Of a stretch of DNA of 64,000 nt, positions 37,277-48,170 are shown one piece after another. The notes beneath the pieces were generated by a model. That model was not told the DNA's origin. It worked only from the letters and a program-made list of their open reading frames with translations, and did not search any database. A program made the position numbers and the translations under genes. Every line of letters begins with the position of its first letter. Within the stretch, counting starts at the first letter, position 1. This DNA comes from Hygrocybe punicea (Eukaryota; Basidiomycota; Agaricomycetes; Agaricales; Hygrophoraceae): the NCBI GenBank assembly GCA_963556145.1, contig OY744471.1:5883590-5947589 (forward strand). The letters are read 5' to 3'.

Positions 37277-39214
37277 CTAGTCATATCCACTCGCATCTGC
37301 ATTGTCCGAGGCATTTATATCACCAGGCCCATAATCTCTTGCATGATTTTCAGCCTCCACCATCATCGTGCCAAAACCTGCTTCTGAATTGTCTACACAC
37401 TGGCTTGGTGCCGATAATAAACTGGGTGGGAGCATAGGCGCGGGAGGCAATAATCCTGGCGCTGATGGGAGCATGGGAGGGGGAGGCAACAACGATGGAC
37501 CTGGCGCTGATGATAAACCTGGAGAGAGCATGAGAGGAGGTGGACATGACATACCTGCCTGAGGATTTTGCAGCCGGAGTTCCTCATATCGGATATACAT
37601 TGACATGAGGCGCTCTTGATGGGCTTGATGCTCACGATGGCGCTGTGCTTCAATCTCCATCTTCTGCTTCTCCAAATCCATCACAGCAGGTGAGTACTGT
37701 AGTCGCAAAGTTTCAGCTTTGCATTTCTCTAACTTGATATCTGCCTCTTTGAGGCTACGCTCATGTTCACGCTCCTTCTTTCGATCCATCAAACCCGCCG
37801 CAACTGTGTACATGTTGTCAAGATTTCCAGCCTGATTGGTTTCGGCTTGCGATCGTCTGGCAGCATTACCTGTTCGTGGAGGTCCATGTGGTGGCGCAGA
37901 GCTGCCACGGCCTCGGGAAAATGTGTGGTGTGAAGCATGTTGCTGAATTGAAGAGCTAGAGAGAATAGGTTCCGGAGGGGGGGTAAAATCAGGTGATCCA
38001 CTCAGTGGTGTGATGGGCGATGGGATTGGAGATGGGAACAATGATTGAGATCGGTGAGAACCCTCCACTGGGTGGACTTGAGAGCGAGAAGATGATGGGA
38101 TATAGTAAGGTGAAAAACGTGGTGATGGGGCCGCTTGGCCTGGTGATGATCGCTGGGAGGAGAAAGGGGATGCCCCCGATGATCCAGGTGTATCAATAAC
38201 TTGGAAAGGTGGTGTGAGCGGAGGCCAGTCATTAACTGGCAGCTGAGATGATGTCGATGCCTGGAAATCAAACTGGGACATGAGCGGGATAACTGGTTGC
38301 CGTGTTTGTGATGGATGCGCCTCCCAGGGCTCCGGAATGGCACCGATGTCATTAAGGTTGACAACATTTCTCTCCTGTTGTGACCCGCTCTCAGCCACCC
38401 TGCTCTCAGCCACCCCTGCACCTGGGTCGTTTAGGGTAACATCATCACGCCTTCCTGCATTCGAAAAAAGAAGTTCTTGTGCATCCGACTGCAGATCTTG
38501 ACCTGGGTTTGATGAGACAACATGAGGGTTGAAACTAGGGATAGACCTCCAATAACCATGAAGACGAGGAAAGTAAGGAAAGTCGGCCTCAATCATTGCT
38601 GATAAATATACTGGATCAGTCCTCCTCCTGTTCCGGAACAAGAGAAAACCCACACGCAAGGTTTTGGTGCTCAGGAGCAATCATCAGCTGCTCCCACGTC
38701 AAGCCAGAACCGCTAAGGCCCATCTGCACACATTTTTCCCGGTATTTCTTCTTGAGACTTATTGAAGCGTCAGCAGACGCAATGGTAGCATCGGATGAAG
38801 AGCAAGACATGAAACATACGTAGTGATCCGATCTGAAACTGATTTTGTAAATTTTGCAGGGTTGGCTGTATAATGGCGCTTGTATTCGGGGTTTCCATCG
38901 TTTTCAAAGATATAGGCCGCAATCATGGCATGGTATCTAGATTTTTGTACTTTCCCAACATCTTGACGACGTCCTTCAGCTCTAGCATCTTGGGTTGAAT
39001 CAGAAAACAACATATGTCGTTCTGTTGGATGTTCATCAAGCCAGTCGAGGAGTCGGGTTGTTCTGGCAGTATCATACGAGTCGGACCAGGAGACCTTTAT
39101 GGTATCGGCTGGGGTTTGCTTCTGCTTTCCCTTCGGAGGCATGTAGCAACGTTTGGTAGGTGGAGGACAAAGGGAGGTCGTGTTATCGCTATCGATTCGT
39201 TGACGTTTCGGCAT
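37277..39214 (-). CDS. Myb/SANT-like partner protein of the Harbinger element
   Basis: Start chosen at MPKRQRIDSD (39214), because the frame upstream runs into the inverted repeat. Exon 1 (39214 to about 38815) has a SANT/Myb-like module containing SWSDSYDTARTTRLLDWLDE. A small exon follows (SLKKKYREKCVQMGLSGSGL), then a long exon from about 38622 down to 37277 that is Pro/Ser-rich with a Lys/Glu-rich coiled coil (about 37725-37575) and a proline-rich end. Transposition of PIF/Harbinger elements commonly needs a Myb-like DNA-binding partner, which fits its position convergent with the transposase. Exon borders are approximate. Confidence 0.7.
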
Positions 39215-39326
39215 CTTCGGGTGGATTAGGTTTTGGTTTTCATTCAAACTCCGTTTCTGTTCTGTCGTGCTGTCAGGGACTTGGTCAGTCCCTGACAGCA
39301 AATCCCACAGCGTATTTTGAAGTAGC

Positions 39327-40151
39327 CTAATTGACAAGAAATTGATGACTTGCCCTGGTTGTGTTTGGCTATGTTATGGAACACAGTCAACAAGGCTATT
39401 TTACCAGAAATTTTGTTGTATATTTTCAGAACACACATGTCACATACACAAGAGACATGATGAGACCAAAACAGAGATATCCAGTCACATTTTGAATGAA
39501 CATTAGGTTCACCCTAATGCACTACATATACACACTGGAAAATAAACAATTTCAAGTGAACTGAAAACTGTACCGAAACTAATAGTTTCAATAAACTAGC
39601 TAGCTAAGCCCAAATAGGAATGAAAAATCATTAGATTAGGAAGTCCTGGAATTAATATGTAAGCTAATGAAATCAGTATTGTTTTCGGAGGTACTAAAAT
39701 CAAACCTAGACTAAACAATTCAGGTAACCTGAAATGATAACTGAAATATTTGTTTTCGGGACTATTGTCAGGATATCCAAAACTATTGTTTTCAGTAGTG
39801 TCCTGAAACTCAATAGGAAACCTTTGAAACGGGGTGTTCAATCTCATAACAATAATGCCTTGACATGCACCTATACGAACAAATGTGGAAATGGGAGAAC
39901 GGTGGAGTCGACCATACGGGATGCACAGCAGGAGGTGGTGCGCCCACCGGTGCGTTTTTTACGTATCATTTTTTTCTTCTTGCCTGACCCCCTCTCCCAA
40001 AGCCTCCATAACTGCCACCACGACCACCACACGCAACGATCCCAATGACATAAGAAACGGCGTCACCAGCAGCAGCAGCAAGAACTCTTCATGCCGACGT
40101 AGGCCTGTATTGGAACCCTCATCAGTAAACTCAATAATGAGGGATTGAACA
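39327..40151. other. Intergenic stretch
   Basis: A/T-rich DNA without a supported gene, between the Harbinger element and the eS6 pseudogene. Confidence 0.4.
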
Positions 40152-40908
40152 TTACTTATGTGAGGCCTTAATAGTGACAACCTTGGCCTTCTTCTCTGCA
40201 ACTCACTTCGCCAAGAGAGCACTAAATCATTGCGGCGGTAAAGAATAGAAAGTAAACTACAAGAGGCCAAACATACTTGAATTCTCCCTTCTGCTCCTTT
40301 TGGCATTCCAATTTGCAGCACTTAAGAGAGCGCAGGTGGCAGCGGCATTGGAGCTGTACCGGAGTGACGAGCCGCTGGATTTGGGGGCTATACAATATTA
40401 CAACATGGCTAAGCATTCGGGATCAGAGTTTGAGGGGTCAAAAGCCTTACGCTTTCGTGTACGGTTTGGCATTCTCTTTCTTCGCACTCTTCACCTCTCG
40501 CCTGACAACATACTTTCTCACATCGTCTTCTTTTGCCAAATTGAAGAACTTTCTAATCTTCGTGGCCCTCTTGGGGCCAAGCCTCTTCGGCAGGACGTTG
40601 TCGGTCAAGCTAGGAATCTCATTGTCACCCTTTTTGATGATGACCACAGCAATATTGGAGCCAATAATGCAACCACGAACGGATTTGCGCCGGCGGGACT
40701 TCCTGCGCAACCATATCATTTCGGCTGGATAGATCAATAAAAGTCAGAAAAGACTATAAGAAGGAAACGGGTGCATACTATTTCTTCTCATCATCGTAGT
40801 CCATGAGTTTTTGTGCGCCTGTAGCTGGGTCTATGATGGTTTCAAACCCTCAAAAGTTAAAATGATCCTCGACAAAACGGATGGCTAACTAGCGACATTC
40901 AACTTCAT
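40152..40908 (-). pseudogene. RPS6: Ribosomal protein eS6 pseudogene
   Basis: MKLNVA (ATG at 40908) opens the frame. After an apparent intron comes DPATGAQKLMDYDDEKK, the usual second segment. About 75 residues of the central region are then missing. The match resumes at [16 protein letters not shown] and continues as [39 protein letters not shown] intron (about 40368-40430) then joins QIQRLVTPVQLQ, and the C-terminus AEKKAKVVTIKASHK ends at TAA 40152-40154. Several residues are lost after SNIAV relative to normal eS6. Because introns are kept, this is a decayed genomic copy and not a retrocopy. Normal eS6 is a 40S subunit protein. Confidence 0.85.
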
Positions 40909-41990
40909 GCTGGAGAGTGGAAAAGGAATGAGAGCGGATACCCCCCAACGGTGTATGTAGACAATACCTTGAAGAACGCGGGTGGATCACAAGTTATCGG
41001 CCACCGCGAGTGTCTTTGTTGCGGTAAAAAATAAAGTTTGAAACGAGCTGTGATCATGACTTAAGTGTGGCAGTGTGCAAACGAACTCTCTTCCCTGACC
41101 TTCCTCGCATTCTGCTGATGACAAAAACACGGTTCACAAGTCCTCGATCTCGACAACTTTTATTGCTACGTGACTTGATAGGAAAGGCTTCAAGAGGTTT
41201 CTCCCTTCGGCACCGGAGACATATGCGGAAGTCATTGATATTAGCCATCAAGCGATCAGTGTTCAGAGGTAGGATTGGTATATGTGCGAAATTTCAATGT
41301 TGATTGTCAATTTTGGGGTTGTGATGGGGTATGTGGAGAGGCTTGTGCAAATAGGCGATGCGATCAGTACTAGTGAAGTGAGTTTTCGAGCTTAGCTGAA
41401 TTCTCATGTCTCATATCTCCCCATTCAAATTCACAGGTCCACCCAGACCCAACACTTGCGTCGACGGTGCTCACTACCGTGCACAAGGTCGGTTTTCGTA
41501 CCTCAGCGTGACAACATGTTTGATCAGGCATCTGCAGACTCTCAAGGCGCAACAAGACCAGGATGGAAAAGTACAGGGACTTTGGGGGGTTATCATGGAC
41601 ACATTGGACTTTATGAAACACGCCGAACCACTGAAACGAAGGAGTTGAGAAAACAGTGCAGTCAATCATGAAGATTGCGCGTTGTTTTTGCGAAGCTACG
41701 GCGAACGAGGTTTCGTTGGTGGGTATCCTCCGTTCTGGTATTATCCCGCGCTGCGTATCTCACTGTTGCTATAATGACCCAGTGCGCGATAGGTGTGTCT
41801 TGATGAAGGATAACTGGAGAGTGTCCCTTGATGGCATGCAAACGGAAGGTGCTATCTATAAGCGCCTTCATACGACCGGAGTCTCAAACATTCCCTGTTT
41901 CCTCCGAGGTGGTGATGTTACCTGGCCTCCTCGTTGTTGCTTCACTAACCCGCGCCACACACTCTTTCCTTTCTTCCTGGCCAAAGCCGT
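40909..41990. other. Stretch between two pseudogenes
   Basis: No family is recognised. Short frames at 41054-41251 (-) and 41406-41671 (+) are open but carry no known motif. Some may be debris of the N-terminus of the OPT gene. Confidence 0.4.
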
Positions 41991-41999
41991 TCGTACCTC

Positions 42000-43955
42000 G
42001 CAGTGTATTCCAACACGACACCAATCAAGCCACAGGAGGAACAGAAAGGCCAAACAGGGTAAGCCTCTTGACATTCTCTCGTGCTTTTCTACCCATTCTC
42101 ACATCGTCGAATAGATTATCGCTCAACTGCTGACATTTCCTCCCGGGAAAGCCTGGGCAAGCGTAGTGCCCAATGGCGTCTCCCTCAATCCTGGTCCATT
42201 CTCTATCAAGGAACACGTACGCCGCACAATTCATCTGTCCCTCTTGATAAAAGGCTCTTCACACACTTTCTCCACTAGGTTCTCATCACGATCATGGCTA
42301 CCGTCGGTGTAGGCTCTGCCTACGCGGTACGTCGGACTCTTCATCGTTATCTGAGGACCGTCCTCATTCTGCGCACAGACAGCCACTGTTGCTGTGCAAC
42401 GAGCGTACTACAACCAGATCTATAATTTTGGCTGTAAGCTCAGCATTGGTAGAATATTTTTGTTCCGGTCACGCTCAATCCTTTTACACTTTTCAGACCA
42501 ATGGATGATTGTCATGTCCACCCAACTCATTGGATTCTCCATTGGTGGTATCGCCCATGGCTTCCTCGTCCAGCCACCATCAATGAGTGAGTGGCTTTAC
42601 ATATTCCTTCACCACAACTCACACCATGCCTACCTCATATGTCAGTCTGGCCCACCGACTTCGCCCTCTTCAATACCCTCCACTCCCAAACCTATGCCAG
42701 AATTGGAAATTACGGTGGCATCAGCCGGCAGTGGCTCTTTTTCTACTCGTTCGCTGGCGCCGTTATTTGGTGTACGTGACATTCCGAGTACCGTAGCCAT
42801 TTGTTGTTGTTAACAAAAGGACATCCAACAGATTTTTTCCCTGGATACATTTTCCAAGCGCTCAGCTACTTTGACTGGGTGTGCTGGATCGTGCCCAACA
42901 CCATTGTATGTATCATTCCCTTGCGTTCCTGGCATGTAATCTCACGATGTTCTGGCTCCGGCTTGTCACATTGAAAACCAGTTGTTCGGGTATGCAAACC
43001 CCCCCCCCCTCCATTTTATTTTTTGGAAACTCATCTCATTCTTACACCCCTTCTTACTAATGTAGTTACCGGTCCGGATTGGTTTGTCATGAACATTTAC
43101 TTTTAAGTGTTTCCCTATTCTTGGTCTGTCAGATATTGTTGCTCGTTGTGTTTTTATGGGCAGGAGGTGAGTTCTGATTCCCCTTGTCCCCCGGATGATT
43201 CATTGACTACCATTCGTAGTCTTATTTCCTTCGATTGGGCACAAAGCGCCTACATTGGCAGTCCCCTTGCAACGCCTTGGTGGGCCGAAGCCAACGTTGT
43301 TGCAGGATTCGTCTTCTTTTGTATGTTAACATCCATTCCTCTTCAAGGGAATTGCGGTCATTGACCTGTCTGGCCATTATTGAAGGGGTTCCTCACACCT
43401 GTCCTCTGTATGTTTCTCACGACTTTTCGTTGCTGAACACGATAATAAATCGGAGCACACCAACACATGGGAGGCACAATACTTCCCGTAAGTTTTTTTT
43501 CTAGGCTCTCCGTCGATTCCGTATTTGTTCTCATTCAGCCGGAAATAGCATCTCGTCTCGCTCCTCGTATGACAACATCGGAAAGCGATACAACGGAAGC
43601 ATACAAGGCATACAGCCCATTATACCTGTCGTACGTACCTCGCCGGCCAGCTTGGTATCAGTATCTGACAAACTGCATACCCCTCCTCCTGTGTAGGGCC
43701 ACATTCGCTATGGCGTACGGTCTCTCGTTCGCCTCGATCACGGCGACTCTCGTTCGCCTCGATCGCGGCGACCCTCACACATGTGCCCTTGTACTATCGC
43801 AAGCAGTTCTGGACGCAGTCCCAGGGCTCTATGAGCGAGCAGCCCGATATCCACACCCGCCTGATGTCTGTGTAACCACAGGTCCCTGAGTGGTGGTATG
43901 CCGTAATGTTCGGTGAAGCCCCCCAACTTGTCATGACAGTTTTTCTTTTCTGATA
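42000..43955 (+). pseudogene. OPT family oligopeptide transporter pseudogene
   Basis: Fragments in order match OPT transporters: IAQLLTFPPGKAWASVVPN, SLNPGPFSIKEHV, VLITIMATVGVGSAYA, YYNQIYNFG, WMIVMSTQLIGFSIGGIAHG, GNYGGISRQWLFFYSFAG, FFPGYIFQALSYFDWVCWIV, AYIGSPLATPWWAEANVVAG, NTWEAQYFP, EAYKAYSPLYLS. Introns separate many of them. Decay signs are a frameshift between YDNIGKRYN and EAYKAYSPLYLS, a direct duplication of about 27 bp (CTCTCGTTCGCCTCGATCRC, 43723-43776), and a stop after LMSV (TAA at about 43871) where VPEWWY continues. OPT proteins are multi-pass peptide importers of the plasma membrane; this copy is inactive. Confidence 0.85.
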
Positions 43956-43999
43956 TAAGAGTTGTTGGTTTGTTCAGGGGGGGCCAAACTCGCCCACGG

Positions 44000-44720
44000 C
44001 GTTCCCTACGCGCACGATCTACCACTCGTGCCAACAAGATCAAAAATCCACCATACCATCATAGTGCGAGTACTTGCGGACGTGGATGAGATGGTTTCGC
44101 AAGCGGACGTGCAGCCCATCGTCGGTGGTCGTGAACCTTCACCTGGGCCGCCGTCATTGGCCCACGGCACTGCCGCCGCCGTCGCGTTCGTTGGTTCGTT
44201 GGACCACTGGGTGGTTGAGGGGGTTCGTTGTCGACGTTCATTTGTCCTCCTCCGTTTCCGTGGATGATGGTGCGGGCGTTCACGTTCATCGGTGCACTGG
44301 CGACGGCGTTGGCGATGGCGTTAACGTGGGGCCGGGTGTGGCTGTTGACTTTGGCGTGGGCGTTGGTGTGGTTGTTGGGCGCGCTGGAGGGTTGTGTAGT
44401 AATTAGCAGTGTACAAGTTAAAAAAAGGCTTACTTTTGGCAGTGGGGGTAGGTGCACCATCCTCCGCCTGTGAGTCATTGCCGTTATCGTTGTTGCCCTC
44501 GTCCTCTAAGTCGTTGTAGTGCTGGCGCCCCAAGCGAAAATGCGAGAAACTGCTAACGTGTAGAGGTGCACGGAAGGGATGGAGGAGCGGAACATGGTGG
44601 TGAGTTGGGCTCGGAATCGGAATCGGCAAGTGAGCTAGGGCGACACTCACCAACTTGAAGGCAAACTTTGGAGCACCGTATAAGTGCAAGTGTTGTACAT
44701 ACTAGTAGAGAGAACCACGT
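44000..44720. other. Low-complexity stretch, no gene supported
   Basis: G/T-rich and GTTGGCGTGG-type sequence yields several overlapping open frames on both strands, none with a recognisable domain. They are treated as artefacts of composition. Confidence 0.4.
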
Positions 44721-44879
44721 AGGTACAAACTTAAGCTTTGTGGCGCTATGGAGTGCTATGTAAGGGGGCTGTTGCTATGACTATTATGGAAATGTCGATT
44801 CACTATAACTCAAAAACAGGTTTTGCTGATGTTCTCAATCTTTCATCCACTCGTAAACAGGGTGGGGGTGCCTTGGTTG

Positions 44880-45510
44880 CTGAACAAGTGGGGTGTGAGG
44901 GTTGGGGCATAGGGGCAGCGATACGATGGATTTGGGGCCCCGGATACCGCATTTTCGACGCGAACGAGACGCTGGGGGTGTATTCGACTCAGGTGGCGTT
45001 GAAAACAGGTGGAGAGGTGGAGCCGTGGATGTCGAACAAGTAGGAGTGGTTAGTTTGGGCAAAGGGTGGCGACGTGGCGGACTGGGGGCCCCCGTTGTCC
45101 TGTTCCCAATGCGAAGGTAACACGGGAGGTGTAAGTGAGTCGGGGGTGGTCGAGAACGGACGGAGACGGGGAGCCATGGGTGTTGACCAAGCGGGGTTGG
45201 GGGTTGTGGCAAAGGGCGGCGAGGTGACGTATTCGGGCCCCCCGTCGCCCCGTTCTCAATGCGAACGCAATGCGGGGGGTGTAAGTAAGTTGGGGACGCG
45301 CGAAAATGGACGGGGAAGCGGTGCCGTGGGTGTTAACCACGTGGGGGAGGGGGTTTGGGGCAAAAGGCGGCGAGGTGACGTATTTGGGCTCCCCGTTGTC
45401 CCGTTCTCAACGCGAACGAGCCGCCGGGGTTGTACCTGAGTCAGGGACGGTCGACAATCGTGGGGCAGGGGTTATCCTGGCGGTGAATAACGCGGCGAGG
45501 TGGGGGTAAG
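44880..45510. repeat. GC-rich minisatellite, period about 151 bp
   Basis: Four tandem units share a landmark like GGGGCCCC-CGTT-CGTTCTCAA-GCGAACG, starting at about 44934, 45085, 45236 and 45388, so the period is about 151 bp. The third and fourth units are most alike, and each unit also shares the GGCGAGGTGACGTATTCGGG-like segment. Several frames stay open through two or more units by chance. Confidence 0.8.
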
Positions 45511-45539
45511 GGCAGGATTGGCAACAAAGCACTCCGGCC

Positions 45540-45760
45540 CTTGGTGCTGGTGCTGATGCTGGTGCTGGTGCTGGTACTAGTGCTGGTGCTGGTGCCGGTG
45601 CCGGTGCTGGTGTTGGCGTCCGTGCCGCCTTACCTCGCGAGGGTGGCCGGCCATGTCAATTGACGTGGGCCTGGCCCTCGCGAGGTACTCGGGGCTGGTG
45701 CTGGTGCCGCTGCCGCTGCTGGCGCTGGTGCTGGTGCTGGTGCTGGTGCTGGCACCCATG
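45540..45760. repeat. GCTGGT hexanucleotide microsatellite with embedded hairpin
   Basis: GCTGGT repeats flank a palindrome at about 45629-45684, in which TACCTCGCGAGGG...CCTCGCGAGGTA encloses TGTCAATTGACG. The TCAATTGACG core and a GCGAGGTA tail recur at about 58039-58080. Repeats on each side have the same orientation. Confidence 0.75.
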
Positions 45761-45834
45761 CTGTGGCATTGCCTTACCTCACGAGGACTAGATGGTACCC
45801 GAGCGTTGCTTCGGTGTTAGTTAGTTTTGTTTTA

Positions 45835-45968
45835 TTTTATTTTATGCTAAATTTATTTGAATTTATTTGAATTTATTGAATTTATGTGAATTTATTTGAA
45901 TTTATTGAATTTCTGTGAATTTGTTGGAATTTATTGGGATTTACTTGAATTTATTTGAATTTATTGTA
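45835..45968. repeat. A/T-rich repeat of GAATTTATTT units
   Basis: About ten diverged copies of a roughly 10-bp unit (TTTGAATTTA) lie in tandem. Low-complexity DNA with no coding role seen. Confidence 0.7.
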
Positions 45969-46552
45969 CATTTACGTATGTGATTTTCTTTCACATTTTA
46001 TCGTAATTTATTGTAAATTTGTTTCCTACAGTGTGACTTCATTTCGTTGCAGTTCATTTTATTTTACTTTATTTTGTTTTGAATTTCTTTCCTACAGTGT
46101 CAATGATTTTTATTTTATTTTATTTTATCTCCAATGTATTTTCTGGGTTTTCTTTGTCAGTATTTATCAGAATAGCTATCTCAAATTCACAGTTTTTGTG
46201 TCACTTATGTATGTGAATGAAGGAAATGTCCACCTGCAACACCCATGCTGCAGTGGCTACTCACAGCAGAGTTACATGCTTTTGGTGCCACTGATGTTTG
46301 TTCGCTTCGCTCACAAACACCCGTAGCACCCGTTCTCCAGTGGCTACTCATAGCCAAGTTACATGCTTTTCAGGTACCCATAGTTGGTAAAACAGCCCAT
46401 TTTTTGCATCAAAATTTTGAGCCAGAGAGTCTCAGAATCGGTAGGATATATCATCGTAAGCATTTTGAACCCCATATAAACAAATTTGGCGGTCGCGTTC
46501 TTGAGTTATGCCTAAAATGGTGGTTACCAGGTGACCATGGCCCCACGCCAGT

Positions 46553-47060
46553 CACAGGCCTCTAAAAATCATACTTTTGGTCCCATTCATTAGATATACC
46601 ATATACACTATTGGGACAGCCTTATACCTGATTTTTAGAGACTTTGGTGTCTGTGATTTTGAGTAATCAGGGGTTAGGGGGTGAACTTGGTCCCAAGACA
46701 CTCACAGGCCTCTAAAAATCATGCTTTTGGTCCCATTCATTAGATATACTATATACACTATTGGGACAGCCTTATACCTAATTTTTAGAGACTTTGGTGT
46801 CTGTGATTTTGCATAATTGGGGGTTAGGGGGTGAACTTGATCCCAAGACACTCCCAGACCTCTAAAAATTGGCCTTTTGGTCCCATTCATTAGACATACT
46901 GTATACACCATTGGGACAGCCCAATATTCTATTTTTAGACCATTTGATGTCTGAGATTTTGAGCACTTGGGAGTCAGCAGGTGAACTTCACTCACAGCAC
47001 TCTGAAACTCAGGATTTTGCTCCCATATATTAGATATACTATACACTATTTGGACATCAG
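46553..47060. repeat. Minisatellite, period 150 bp (three to four units)
   Basis: Units begin at CACAGGCCTCTAAAAATCAT (46553 and 46703), at a variant at 46853, and at a diverged unit at 46993. The first two are nearly identical and the third is diverged; each includes TTGGTCCCATTCATTAGATA. The last unit is shorter (140 bp) and most diverged. Confidence 0.85.
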
Positions 47061-47398
47061 AGTATGTGACTTTTAAAATCTCTTGTCTGGCTTTTCCAGT
47101 TGGATACTTGGACTGTTAGAGGTAACCACCTCACGGAATTTGACTTTGTTTACATCTTCGTCGCTACTAAGTCGTCTTGTGTTATGACATTATCTTCATT
47201 CAACACTTAGTTTAGAGACATCTTGAATCCTGGGCTTGTATGGTAGTGCATTTCTTCTTTAGCACAAATATAAAGTGTCCAAGTCACTCACATCCTGTCT
47301 CACATCCTTACTGGCTCTCAATTGTGAGCACAAAAACTTTCTCATGTTCATTTACAATCCAACTTTTACAGCTGTTTTCATAATTCATGGCAGTAAAT

Positions 47399-47640
47399 GC
47401 ACTTTTTTCAATCAAATAAAAAATGTGGACTTAGTAGAATTTTGAGTGCTGTGTTTTGTATCTCATGAAATACTGCATGGCATGCAGATTGAGATGGTTA
47501 TAGAGCGAAAGTCGTACTATTTCTTAAGGGCTATCTACTCCTGGAACTACATTTGAACAATATTTAGTGTATGGTGAGTTGTGGATTAAATAAAAGGTAC
47601 ACCAGTAGCTTTTGACATCCAAAATGATTTTGTCCAATTC
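47399..47640 (+). repeat. Single-copy relative of the 58.7 kb palindrome
   Basis: ACTTTTTTCAATCAAATAAA... and following sequence to about 47640 match, with divergence, one arm plus the spacer of the palindrome at 58721-59167 (for example GTACTATTTCTTAAGGGCTA and GAGTTGTGGATTAAATAA). It therefore shows the element before the arm was duplicated as an inverted copy. Confidence 0.7.
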
Positions 47641-47805
47641 TGGCATCAAATGAGCTCCTATGAAGAAGATTGTAGGGAGAAAATTATTTATTTTTACAAG
47701 GGCTTAGAAGTACATATACTGTGTTTTTCCTTATTTTTGTTCTTGGATCGATAAAACTGAATGGCCACGGGGACCCCAGAAAAAACTTCAAGCCCTGTCA
47801 TCCTA

Positions 47806-47894
47806 TACAGTGGCTTGTCGCAAAAAAAAAAAAAAAAAAAAAAAAACAGAAAAAAATCTGTTTTTTGGCGACAAGCTTTTCCGAATCCACTGTA
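47806..47894. mobile_element. Tiny TA-flanked hairpin element with poly-A
   Basis: TACAGTGG...CTTGTCGC at the left and its reverse complement CCACTGTA at the right close a hairpin of 89 bp. The inner part is a run of about 25 A followed by AAAAACAGATTTT-like sequence. TA-flanked CAGT termini are typical of Tc1/mariner-derived MITEs. A similar terminus, TACAGTCATAGTAACCC, starts at about 47906 without a visible partner. Confidence 0.65.
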
Positions 47895-48170
47895 AAACAG
47901 CTGAATACAGTCATAGTAACCCCCCTCGGTTAGATCAAAAATATTTCTGAACTAATTTTGACACTCAAAACATTCCGATTGTGCGTTTGCCAATCCTCGG
48001 CATGTAACCTCACCCGGCACTCCCAATTTGCTTGGGGTTTCAGCCGCACCCAATGTATGTTGAAAATTTATCATTTCCTGCAAGAAGCCACCCATTATTG
48101 GTAACGGTCTGTTAAAAATATTGCATCATCATTTTGTGCACCTTGTGGTACTGGAATATATGAATTACAA
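47895..48170. other. Intergenic stretch
   Basis: Short gene-free DNA before the sirtuin gene stop codon; nothing else seen. Confidence 0.4.

Larger units (their letters stand above)
35388..39326. mobile_element. PIF/Harbinger element with terminal inverted repeats
   Basis: The ends share GGCTRCTTCAAAATACGCTG plus about 15 further matching bases in inverted orientation (35388-35422 and 39292-39326), followed by a second block ending CCCTGACAGC. The right end carries a longer hairpin here (about 39268-39299), and the left end seems deleted in this subterminal part. The element holds a transposase gene and a convergent Myb-like gene, as PIF/Harbinger elements do. The flanks (CAT on the left, TAA on the right) do not give the usual 3-bp TWA duplication. 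Confidence 0.8.

Noticed and set aside
39244..39847. Upstream exons of the JmjC gene displaced by the Harbinger insertion
   Set aside because: Minus-strand frames at 39244-39438 and 39596-39847 are A/T-rich and resemble no part of JmjC proteins.
44059..44480. Minus-strand frame rich in Asn, His and Arg
   Set aside because: Low-complexity sequence with overlapping frames on both strands and no recognised domain.
44738..45510. Several open frames through the 151-bp minisatellite
   Set aside because: They follow the GC-rich tandem units and share no family similarity.
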